From: an uncultured Rhodocyclaceae bacterium
GTDB taxonomy: Bacteria > Pseudomonadota > Gammaproteobacteria > Burkholderiales > Rhodocyclaceae
Assembly: GCA_937892345.1 (NCBI GenBank)
Contig: CALAGF010000065.1
Span: 1 to 6,678 of the forward strand
Length of the DNA stretch: 6,678 bases
Reading direction: 5' to 3'
Numbering within the stretch: the first letter of the stretch is position 1; every line of letters begins with the position of its first letter. Position numbers and translations under genes: made by a program. The notes beneath the pieces are model-generated. The model was not told the origin of the DNA, searched no databases, and saw nothing but the letters and a program-made list of their open reading frames with translations. Below are positions 1 through 6,624 of this stretch, piece after piece.

Positions 1-1146
1 GCGCACCACCACGGTGTCGCCCACGCGCACGTCTTTGCGCTGCACTTCGCTCTCGTTATGCAAGGTAGCATTGGTCACGGTCACGCCGCCGACAAATACC
101 GGTTGCAGCCGCGCCACGGGCGTCAAGGCACCGGTGCGACCAACCTGGATATCGATTGCCTCGATCACGGTCAACACTTCCTGCGGCGGATATTTGTGTG
201 CCACCGCCCAACGTGGTTCACGCGAACGGAAACCTAAACGTTGCTGCAAGGCCAGGGAATTCACCTTGTACACCACACCATCGATATCAAATGGCAGGCT
301 GTTACGCAGGGTGTTGATGTGCTGGTGGAAAGCAGCCAGAGCCTCGCCGCCGCAGAGCACCGCCCGGTGCTCGCACACCGGCAAGCCGAAATCTGCCAGG
401 GCATCGAGCATGGCAGCATGGGTTGCCGGCAGTGGCCAGCCTGCAACAGCGCCCATCCCGTAAGCAAAGAACTTCAGCGGTCGACTGGCGGCAATGGCCG
501 AATCGAGCTGACGCACACTACCGGCCGCCGCATTGCGGGGATTGACCAGCGTCTTTTCACCACGGATTGCTGCTGCTTCGTTATAACGCTCAAGATCATC
601 GCGCCGCATATAGACTTCACCGCGCACTTCCAGCAGCGGTGGCGCCTCGCCTTTCAGGCGCAGCGGAATCTGGCGCAAGGTACGCAGATTCTGCGTCACG
701 TCCTCACCGGTTGCCCCGTCGCCACGGGTCGCTGCACGCACCAGCACCCCGTGTTCATAACGCAGGCTGACGGCCAGTCCATCAAATTTGAGTTCGGCAG
801 CATATTCAACCGCCGGATCGCCAGGCTGCAACGCCAGCTCGCGGCGGACGCGCGCATCAAAACTGGTCGCGCCGCTGGCATCGGTATCGGTTTCTGTCTG
901 GATCGACAGCATCGGTACATCGTGCACCACCGGGGCAAACTGTGCGAGCGGTGCTGCGCCAACCCGCAAGGTCGGCGAATCTGCGGTCAACAATTCCGGA
1001 TGGGCAATTTCCAGTGCCTGCAATTCGCGAAACAGGCGGTCATACTCGGCATCCGGTACGGTCGGTGCATCGAGTACGTAATACGCATGTGCGTGAACTT
1101 CAAGTTCCCGGCGCAGCCAGGCTGCGCGCTCGATGAACTGCGTCAT
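1..1146 (-). CDS. ligA: NAD+-dependent DNA ligase LigA, N-terminal 382 residues (partial, runs off left edge)
   Basis: LigA seals 3'-OH/5'-phosphate nicks in duplex DNA using NAD+, joining Okazaki fragments and finishing excision repair in the cytoplasm. Seen here: domain Ia at about residues 1-70 with Y22, D32, Y35 and D36 of the NMN-binding set (position 23 is Tyr, where E. coli has His; Tyr is a common natural variant); the adenylation domain with motif KFDG, whose nucleophilic lysine is K120; RGEV with E177; the DGVVYK motif with K294; and AHKYPP with K318. An OB-fold starts near residue 322 and is cut at residue 382. The zinc finger, helix-hairpin-helix and BRCT parts (roughly 290 residues by comparison with the 671-residue E. 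coli enzyme) lie outside the window. The ATG at 1146 matches the family's usual N-terminus and overlaps the zipA stop by one base (TAATG). No clear Shine-Dalgarno is visible, so translation probably depends on coupling to zipA. Identity is near certain. Confidence 0.97.
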   Translation of the reverse strand, partial: MTQFIERAAWLRRELEVHAHAYYVLDAPTVPDAEYDRLFRELQALEIAHPELLTADSPTLRVGAAPLAQFAPVVHDVPMLSIQTETDTDASGATSFDARVRRELALQPGDPAVEYAAELKFDGLAVSLRYEHGVLVRAATRGDGATGEDVTQNLRTLRQIPLRLKGEAPPLLEVRGEVYMRRDDLERYNEAAAIRGEKTLVNPRNAAAGSVRQLDSAIAASRPLKFFAYGMGAVAGWPLPATHAAMLDALADFGLPVCEHRAVLCGGEALAAFHQHINTLRNSLPFDIDGVVYKVNSLALQQRLGFRSREPRWAVAHKYPPQEVLTVIEAIDIQVGRTGALTPVARLQPVFVGGVTVTNATLHNESEVQRKDVRVGDTVVVR

Positions 1147-2447
1147 TATGAAAACAGGCGCATCGCCTGCGGCGAACCTGCTGCCATCCCGTACTGAATC
1201 ATCGTGACCTGGGGCTTGCCAATGAATTCACGACGAATGTGATCCAGCTGCGGATCCCCGAGCGGCTGCCGATTGTCATCCACCAGCACGCCGTTCAACG
1301 CATCGGCGAAACGCCGTGCCAGCTCTGTCATCTGATTGAAAACCTTCTCGCCATGAGTTACTCGGGGAACATCCAGAAGGAAAGTCAGACCATGGGTGTT
1401 CAGGCTGCGCAAGGTCTCACTGGAGAACGCTGTCGTTTCGTAATTCTGAAGATAAAACAGTGGCCGCCCGGCGTCATCGAAACGGGTAAACAGGCCATCG
1501 CCGGTCAGCACCATCCCCGCCGACTCGGCCAGCGCACGAATCTTGGTCCCCGGAAACACCTGTCCGCGGCTGACCAGATTCAGGCCGATTTCAAGGTCGA
1601 CCGATGCACAGAAGGCATCCAGTTGTGCGGCCTGATCCAGCAAGCGAGTGGTCGGTATATCGAGTACTGCCATCAGTTCGTCAGCCAGTGACTGCATGGC
1701 GCCGGTAAAAATGGCGATGTCACCACCGGCAATCGGCCCCAGCCGGTTAACCAGTTGCAAACCGACACGCAAGCGGTTAACCGCCAGTTCGCTGTCAGCC
1801 ACCAGCCGCTCCCAGCTTTGGGTACTTTCGTTATAACCAACCCAGTGCACGGGTTTGTGAAGTTTGTGCAGCACGTCGCGCTGAGACGAGAGAATCTGCC
1901 GCGCCGGCACCATGTCGACCATCTCCATGGACACAATGAATTCAAGGCGGGAATCCAGCAACTCACCCGGCACCTCTGCCGGTTTCCCGGTGTTTGTTGA
2001 TGGCACCCTGGTGACAGGCTCAGATGGCAAGTCCTCCACAGCAAGCGGTTGGCTATCGTCGGCCGGGGCAGCGGGCGCAGGCGATTCATCTGACGATTCG
2101 GCGCAAGTACCGGGTTCGGAGGTAAAAAAATCATTGGCTATCGGCGAGGCAACGTGTTCTTCCGGTGCATCTGCATGCACTGTGAATACCGGTTCTTCGC
2201 GAACTTCAACTTCCTGCGATTCGGTAATTTCCGGCGCACGGAACTCAGGCTCGCTGCGGGGCATTGCCAAATCGGCGGGTTCGCGTGCCGGGCGTGTTGC
2301 GCTGCCGAGCAGCACATCATCGCTGGCCGGTTTAAGTACCGATTCGGCCACCTTCCGGTGCCGGATTTCCTGCCATTTGTTGTAGGCCACCACCACCCCG
2401 ACGGCAAACACGCCGAGGCCAATCAATCCCGTCTGGAGTTCGGTCAT
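1146..2447 (-). CDS. zipA: Cell division protein ZipA (long betaproteobacterial type), 433 aa
   Basis: ZipA tethers FtsZ filaments to the inner membrane during Z-ring assembly. The protein shows the ZipA layout: one N-terminal membrane segment at about residues 6-22 followed by basic residues (RHRK, 29-32) expected on the cytoplasmic side; an acidic, Pro/Ala/Ser-rich linker at about 35-165; and a globular C-terminal part at about 167-433. Residues 287-405 best match the FtsZ-binding domain, with GTKIRALAESAGMVL, a hydrophobic strand before VPRVTHGEKVF, and LVDDNRQPL corresponding to the conserved VLDDQRR region of E. coli ZipA. At 433 aa it is about 100 residues longer than E. coli ZipA (328 aa); the extra length is mainly residues 167-280, which look like a divergent copy of the same fold. 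The ATG follows the smc TAA with no gap; a GAGGGA ribosome site (2458-2463) lies 10 bases upstream inside smc. The assignment rests on architecture, C-terminal motifs and position between smc and ligA. Confidence 0.87.
   Translation of the reverse strand: MTELQTGLIGLGVFAVGVVVAYNKWQEIRHRKVAESVLKPASDDVLLGSATRPAREPADLAMPRSEPEFRAPEITESQEVEVREEPVFTVHADAPEEHVASPIANDFFTSEPGTCAESSDESPAPAAPADDSQPLAVEDLPSEPVTRVPSTNTGKPAEVPGELLDSRLEFIVSMEMVDMVPARQILSSQRDVLHKLHKPVHWVGYNESTQSWERLVADSELAVNRLRVGLQLVNRLGPIAGGDIAIFTGAMQSLADELMAVLDIPTTRLLDQAAQLDAFCASVDLEIGLNLVSRGQVFPGTKIRALAESAGMVLTGDGLFTRFDDAGRPLFYLQNYETTAFSSETLRSLNTHGLTFLLDVPRVTHGEKVFNQMTELARRFADALNGVLVDDNRQPLGDPQLDHIRREFIGKPQVTMIQYGMAAGSPQAMRLFS
1151..1169 (-). 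other. Small hairpin plus T4 at the zipA/ligA junction
   Basis: On the minus strand CAGGCG and CGCCTG form a perfect 6-bp stem around an ATG triplet (1155-1169), followed at once by TTTT (1151-1154), four bases before the ligA ATG. It encodes the last residues of ZipA (QAMRLF). It resembles a weak intrinsic terminator or a structure that could occlude ligA initiation, but the U-tract is short and it may simply reflect codon choice. Confidence 0.35.
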
Positions 2448-5400
2448 TTAAGCCGCGTCCCTCATTTTCAATGCTTCCTGAATATCCACTTCCACCACAC
2501 GCGACACACCGGATTCCTGCATGGTGACACCGACCAGCTGTTCGGCCATTTCCATGGCAATTTTATTATGGGAAATGAACAGGAACTGTGTGTTGGCGGA
2601 CATCTTTTTCACCATACCGCAGAAACGCTCGGTATTGGTATCGTCAAGTGGGGCATCCACTTCATCCAGCAGACAGAATGGCGCGGGATTAAGCTGGAAC
2701 ATGGAGAATACCAGCGCAATCGCCGTCAGTGCCTTTTCGCCGCCGGAGAGTAGATGAATGGTCGAATTTTTCTTGCCAGGCGGCTGGGCGACAACCTGAA
2801 CGCCGGCATCGAGAATCTCTTCGCCGGTCATTACCAGCTCTGCCCTGCCGCCACCGAACAATTCGGGGAAAAGTTGCCCGAAATGTCCGTTGACCGTATT
2901 GAAGGTGTGCTGCAACAGATCGCGGGTTTCGCGATCGATGCGCCGAATCGCGTTTTCCAGCGTTTCCATTGCTTCGTTCAGATCGGCTGCCTGCATATCG
3001 AGGTAGCCCTTGCGCTCGGATGCCGTCTCCAATTCCTGCAAGGCAGCCAGGTTGACCGCGCCAAGTTCGGCAATGGCGTTGCCCAGACGGGTGATTTCAC
3101 CCTGCAGGCTGGCCGGGCGTGCATTGCCCAAGGCTGGCAGCAAGGCCGCTTCATCGGCCGAGGCATCGAGCAATTGCTGTGCATGTTGCTCGGCATTCAG
3201 CGCTGCAGCCTGCTCCTTGAGTTTCAATTCGCCAATCCGGCTTCGCAACGGTTCCAGCCCTTGTTCGATACGCATCCGCTGCTCTTCGTAGCTGCGCAAA
3301 GCCTGGGTCGCGGATTCCAGCGCGTCCCGCTTATGGGCCAGATTTTTTTCCGCTGACTGACGTGCTTCAAGCGCCAGTTGCAATTGCGCATCCATGATGT
3401 CGGCCGGGGTCGCGTCGACCTGTTCGGCGCACACAGCGCGATCGCGCTCGATGCGCATCAGTTCGCGCTGGGCAATGGCCTGACGGGCAAAAATATCCTG
3501 CAGCTTGCTGTCGGCTTCACGGGCGGAAAACTGCGCTTCGCGCAGCGCGCGATCCAGATCGGCATTGCGTTCGCGTTCGGCACGCACCGCACGCTCACAT
3601 TCGTCAAGCCGGGATTGGGCACCGGATACGAGAACGCGTATCCGGCCGAGTCCGTCGCGAATTTCCTCAATCCGCTCATCGGCCGACATTTCACGTTCAC
3701 GTTCGCCCTCTTCCTCCTCGGCCAGTTCGGCCATCTGCTCGGCAACCCGTTCGCGCTGTTCCTTGTAGCGTGCAAGCGCCTGTGAAAGTTTGAGCACATC
3801 GAGTTGCACGGCATGGACGCGCTGCTGGCGATCGGTGACGTACTGCCGGGTTTCATCGATTTCTTCCTGCTTGTCGGCATGCTGCTCATCCAACAGGGCC
3901 TGCGTTTCCTGCAAATGCGCTGCACGGTCTTCGGCCAGTGCCAGCCCCTCGGTCAGCGCCTCGATTTCGCGCTGACGTTCAAGCAAGCCATGTTCCCCCT
4001 GATCCGGCGCGAAAAAAGTCAGACTGCTGCGGGTCAACATATCGCCGCCACGGGTCACGATAATGCCGCCTTCAGGCAGTTGTTCGCGGACCGCCAGCGC
4101 TTCCGCCAGCGTTTCAACCGCAAGCACGCCGCCCAGCCAGTCATCAAGCACCGAACGAATCAGCGGATCGTCGCAGCGCACCTGTGCTGCCAGGGAATTT
4201 TGCCTGCTTGCGTTGTTGACCGCAGCATCGCCCAGCATCACGCTCAGGCGAGCATCGGGTCGATCATGCAACCATTCGTCAAGCCGGGCGGTATCGTCGC
4301 AGGCAATTGCCGAAATACGCTCGCGGAGAAGCGCCTCAACCGCCTCCTCCCAGCCAGCCTCCACCTGGATTTTCTGCCACAGCGGCGGTGCATCCTGCAA
4401 ATTATGGCGAGCCAGCCATTCGGGTAACTTCCCGGCTGCCTGAGTTCGTGCCTGCATTTGTACCAGTGCGGCGCGACGTGCCTGAGCAGCGGCCAATTCA
4501 CGCTCCAGCCGCTGCAGTTCGCCGTGCACTGACTTGCGCTTTGTATCCAGCGCCGGCAGTTCTTGCTGCAATTGCTGCAAGTGCTCCTGGTCGCCGGCCA
4601 GTTCTTCCCTCAGAAGCGCCAGCTCCTCTTCTTTTTCAGCCAGCGACATTTCATCGGGTGCTTCACCGAAGGTTTCATCACGCAGCCTTTCCCGCCGCTG
4701 AATGATGCTTTGCAAGGCACGCTGCGCATGGGCCTTGTGCGTTAGCTCAACTTCGAGTTTCTGTTCGCCATTGGTCGTGCGGGCTTTCAGGCGCTGCAAT
4801 TCTTCCTGAGCCTGCGCGTGGTCTTCTTCGACCTGTGGTGCCAGATTCATCTGCTGATGCAGGCGCTCTTCCGCCGCTTCAACGCGCAAACGGTTCATTT
4901 CGAGCGATTCTTCCCATTGCTCACGGTCGACCGCCAGTTTTTCCCCGTTTTGCGTCCAATGGGCCAGCTCGTCTTCCAACTGGACAAGCCGTGCTTCAAG
5001 CTGACTACGCGATTCGCGCCGATGGCGAATTTCGGCCTCAAGCCGAGCAACCTCGGCGTTTGCCGCATACATCTCGCTTTGTGCATTGTGCAGCGCATCA
5101 CCGGCGGCGAAATGCGCTTCCCTCGTATCCTCGGCACGCGCCTCGGTCTCACGCAAGGCCGCACTTTGCGCCTCAAGCTCCGTGCTGGCTCGCTCAACCT
5201 CAAGGGAAAGTCGCGACCGCTCGGCCTCGGCTTCGCGTTTTTTGAGTAACCAGAGCAATTGCTGACGCTCAAGCAGTTGCTCGTTGAGGGCGTGATAGCG
5301 ACGGGCCACTTCCGCCTGCGCCTCAAGGCGCTCCATCTGGTTGGCGAGTTCCTGGCGGATATCCTCAACGCGCAGGAGATTTTCGCGCGTATCTTCAAGT

Positions 5401-5948
5401 CGACCGTTGGTTTCCTTGCGACGCTCCTTGTAACGCGTGACGCCGGCGGCCTCTTCAAGAAACACGCGCAGATCGTCAGGTCGAGCCTCGATGATGCGGG
5501 AAATCATCCCTTGACCGATGATCGCATAGGCCCGGGGGCCGAGGCCGGTACCCAGAAACAGATCGGTGATGTCCTTGCGGCGGACTTTCAGATTATTGAT
5601 GAAATAGTCCGACTGGCCTTGACGGGTCAAGACGCGCTTCACCGACAACTCGGCATACTGCGACCACTGCCCGAGCGCACGCCCGAGACTGTTGTCGAAA
5701 ATCAGTTCAACAGATGCCCGAGACACCGGCTTACGGTTGGTCGAACCATTGAAAATAACGTCCATCATCGATTCGCCACGCAACTCGGAGGCTTTTGACT
5801 CGCCCAGCACCCAACGCACCGCATCCATGATGTTGGACTTTCCGCAACCATTGGGCCCGACGACCCCAACCAGTTGCCCGGGAAGGGAAACTGCGGTGGG
5901 ATCGACAAAGGACTTGAAGCCGGCGAGTTTGAGTTTGGTCAGGCGCAT
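2448..5948 (-). CDS. smc: Chromosome segregation/condensation ATPase SMC, 1166 aa
   Basis: SMC forms the ATP-driven homodimer of bacterial condensin, which with ScpA and ScpB (not in this window) organises and helps separate sister chromosomes. Order along the protein: N-terminal ATPase half with Walker A GPNGCGKS at 31-38; first coiled-coil arm at about 155-500; hinge at about 505-650 (starting with QKIQVEAGWEEAVEALL, typical of proteobacterial SMC); second arm at about 650-990, including a very acidic stretch AEEEEGERERE near 744-753; and C-terminal ATPase half with signature motif LSGGEK at 1067-1072, Walker B FCLLDE with catalytic E1096, D-loop PLDD, and H-loop H1127. Length is normal for the family. 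The frame is open to an ATG at 5981 (11 residues more), but the start at 5948 (MRLTKLKLAGFKSF) is the family's conserved beginning, and a start at 5981 would lie almost on the predicted transcription start. Neither start has a Shine-Dalgarno. It is the first gene of the smc-zipA-ligA operon. Confidence 0.97.
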   Translation of the reverse strand: MRLTKLKLAGFKSFVDPTAVSLPGQLVGVVGPNGCGKSNIMDAVRWVLGESKASELRGESMMDVIFNGSTNRKPVSRASVELIFDNSLGRALGQWSQYAELSVKRVLTRQGQSDYFINNLKVRRKDITDLFLGTGLGPRAYAIIGQGMISRIIEARPDDLRVFLEEAAGVTRYKERRKETNGRLEDTRENLLRVEDIRQELANQMERLEAQAEVARRYHALNEQLLERQQLLWLLKKREAEAERSRLSLEVERASTELEAQSAALRETEARAEDTREAHFAAGDALHNAQSEMYAANAEVARLEAEIRHRRESRSQLEARLVQLEDELAHWTQNGEKLAVDREQWEESLEMNRLRVEAAEERLHQQMNLAPQVEEDHAQAQEELQRLKARTTNGEQKLEVELTHKAHAQRALQSIIQRRERLRDETFGEAPDEMSLAEKEEELALLREELAGDQEHLQQLQQELPALDTKRKSVHGELQRLERELAAAQARRAALVQMQARTQAAGKLPEWLARHNLQDAPPLWQKIQVEAGWEEAVEALLRERISAIACDDTARLDEWLHDRPDARLSVMLGDAAVNNASRQNSLAAQVRCDDPLIRSVLDDWLGGVLAVETLAEALAVREQLPEGGIIVTRGGDMLTRSSLTFFAPDQGEHGLLERQREIEALTEGLALAEDRAAHLQETQALLDEQHADKQEEIDETRQYVTDRQQRVHAVQLDVLKLSQALARYKEQRERVAEQMAELAEEEEGEREREMSADERIEEIRDGLGRIRVLVSGAQSRLDECERAVRAERERNADLDRALREAQFSAREADSKLQDIFARQAIAQRELMRIERDRAVCAEQVDATPADIMDAQLQLALEARQSAEKNLAHKRDALESATQALRSYEEQRMRIEQGLEPLRSRIGELKLKEQAAALNAEQHAQQLLDASADEAALLPALGNARPASLQGEITRLGNAIAELGAVNLAALQELETASERKGYLDMQAADLNEAMETLENAIRRIDRETRDLLQHTFNTVNGHFGQLFPELFGGGRAELVMTGEEILDAGVQVVAQPPGKKNSTIHLLSGGEKALTAIALVFSMFQLNPAPFCLLDEVDAPLDDTNTERFCGMVKKMSANTQFLFISHNKIAMEMAEQLVGVTMQESGVSRVVEVDIQEALKMRDAA

Positions 5949-5957
5949 GTCGGAAGT

Positions 5958-5980
5958 TGGCTGGCATGCAGTGCCAGCCA
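5958..5980. repeat. Perfect 9-bp inverted repeat in the divergent promoter region
   Basis: TGGCTGGCA (5958-5966) and TGCCAGCCA (5972-5980) are exact reverse complements separated by 5 bases. On the minus strand it lies between the predicted smc transcription start (about 5987) and the smc ATG (5948), ending 9 bases before that ATG, so the mRNA leader could fold into a GC-rich 9-bp hairpin. On the plus strand its right arm overlaps the candidate -35 of the deaminase gene. It could be a regulator-binding operator or a leader hairpin; the sequence alone does not decide between these. Confidence 0.7.
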
Positions 5981-5998
5981 TGACGGGGGCCGTATAAT
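5971..5998 (+). promoter_or_regulatory. Predicted sigma-70 promoter for the deaminase gene
   Basis: A perfect consensus -10 box TATAAT lies at 5993-5998. A four-of-six match to the -35 consensus (GTGCCA, 5971-5976) stands 16 bases upstream. The predicted transcript would start near 6005 and carry a leader of about 40 bases before the ATG at 6046. Confidence 0.6.
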
Positions 5999-6002
5999 AC
6001 CA
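5994..6002 (-). promoter_or_regulatory. Predicted extended -10 promoter for the smc-zipA-ligA operon
   Basis: Read on the minus strand, 6002 to 5994 is TGG followed by TATTAT, the extended -10 form (TGn plus -10 hexamer) that can work without a good -35; none is visible 16-18 bases upstream. A start near 5987 would give a leader of about 39 bases to the smc ATG at 5948. The hexamer is the same DNA as the -10 box of the opposing promoter, read on the other strand. Confidence 0.5.
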
Positions 6003-6032
6003 TTCAGCCAGTCCCCGGATTTGGCGCTCTTC

Positions 6033-6037
6033 AGGAG
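6033..6037 (+). promoter_or_regulatory. Ribosome binding site that fixes the deaminase start
   Basis: AGGAG lies 8 bases before the ATG at 6046, ideal spacing. The in-frame TTG at 6040, two codons earlier, is only 2 bases from this site and is therefore an unlikely start. Confidence 0.8.
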
Positions 6038-6045
6038 CCTTGATA

Positions 6046-6525
6046 ATGAGTAATCAATGCGCAGAAAAGTACCTGAAACGCACCATCGAACTTGCCTGCC
6101 AAGGTAGCCAGCATGGTGAAGGCGGACCATTCGGCGCCCTGATCGTGCATCAGGATCAGATCATTGCCGAAAGCTGGAATCAGGTATTGAGTTCTTGCGA
6201 TCCGACCGCCCATGCCGAAATCGGCGCAATCCGGACCGCATCGCGGCACCTGGGTCGCTTTCATCTGGAAGATTGCGTACTTTACACCTCCAGTGAACCT
6301 TGTCCGATGTGTCTGGCTGCAGCCTACTGGGCGCGAATTTCGCGCATCGTGTTCGCCAATACGCGCGCCGAGGCGGCTGCCATCGGTTTTTGCGATGCCG
6401 AACTCTATGACGAGCTGGCGCTGGATTACGCTGCGCGAAAATTGGAAATGGTGCACTTACCCATTCCGGAATCGGCCACTCTCATGCACGACTGGTCGCA
6501 AATGAGTGGCCGGCAGTTGTACTGA
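6046..6525 (+). CDS. guaD: Zinc-dependent nucleoside/base deaminase, probably guanine deaminase (GuaD type), 159 aa
   Basis: This is a cytidine-deaminase-fold enzyme with both zinc motifs intact: TAHAE (H56 binds zinc, E58 is the proton shuttle) and PCPMC (C86 and C89 bind zinc). Several features match Bacillus subtilis GuaD rather than TadA: GGPFGA at 26-31, DPTAHAE, LYTSSEPCPMCLAAAYWA instead of TadA's alcove before HARI, an AAIGFCD stretch where D117 aligns with the GuaD substrate-contacting D114, and a C-terminal end in Tyr as in GuaD, where the last residue closes over the active site. Length (159 aa) also fits GuaD (156 aa). Guanine deaminase converts guanine to xanthine and ammonia in purine salvage and catabolism in the cytoplasm. 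The start is set by the AGGAG site 8 bases upstream. It is transcribed away from smc and towards a tRNA-Ser gene, with no purine-pathway neighbour in view. Membership of the deaminase family is certain; guanine as substrate is inferred from motifs, and related enzymes act on other amino-purines or triazines. Confidence 0.82.
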   Translation: MSNQCAEKYLKRTIELACQGSQHGEGGPFGALIVHQDQIIAESWNQVLSSCDPTAHAEIGAIRTASRHLGRFHLEDCVLYTSSEPCPMCLAAAYWARISRIVFANTRAEAAAIGFCDAELYDELALDYAARKLEMVHLPIPESATLMHDWSQMSGRQLY

Positions 6526-6572
6526 CAACAGAGTGAGTCCAAGTACGTGTGGATTCAAGCGCCTACCAAATT

Positions 6573-6580
6573 GGGGGGGG
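6573..6580. repeat. Homopolymer run of eight G
   Basis: Eight consecutive G lie in the noncoding stretch between the deaminase stop codon and the terminator. On the minus strand this lies just past the terminator U-tract, so it should not normally be transcribed from the tRNA side. No gene reads through it. Confidence 0.9.
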
Positions 6581-6581
6581 T

Positions 6582-6610
6582 AAAACAAAAAAGCGCCCCG
6601 AGGGGCGCTT
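6582..6610 (-). terminator. Intrinsic terminator of the tRNA-Ser gene, possibly used from both sides
   Basis: AAGCGCCCC (6591-6599) and GGGGCGCTT (6602-6610) form a perfect GC-rich stem (in practice eight pairs with a CGAG tetraloop). Read on the minus strand it is followed by a long U-rich tail, TTTTTTGTTTT (6592-6582), the classic Rho-independent form, 15 bases after the tRNA 3' end. Read on the plus strand the tail is only CTTGTTTG, weaker but possibly enough to end the deaminase transcript arriving from 6525. Confidence 0.9.
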
Positions 6611-6624
6611 GTTTGCTAGTTGCT

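Noticed and set aside
241..1197. 318-codon open frame on the plus strand
   Set aside because: It lies antisense to ligA, whose minus-strand translation carries all the expected ligase motifs; the plus-strand product has no recognisable domain and no ribosome site.
2154..3356. Two successive open frames of about 200 codons on the plus strand
   Set aside because: They are antisense to the end of smc and start of zipA. The products are Cys-, His- and Arg-rich without domain signals, as expected from the complement of real coding sequence.
6026..6038. Short hairpin (GCTC / GAGC) covering the deaminase Shine-Dalgarno
   Set aside because: Only four base pairs, too weak to propose a riboswitch or RNA thermometer.
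6031..6456. 141-codon minus-strand frame across the deaminase gene
   Set aside because: The plus strand encodes intact zinc motifs with a good ribosome site; the opposite frame shows nothing recognisable and would run into the smc promoter region.
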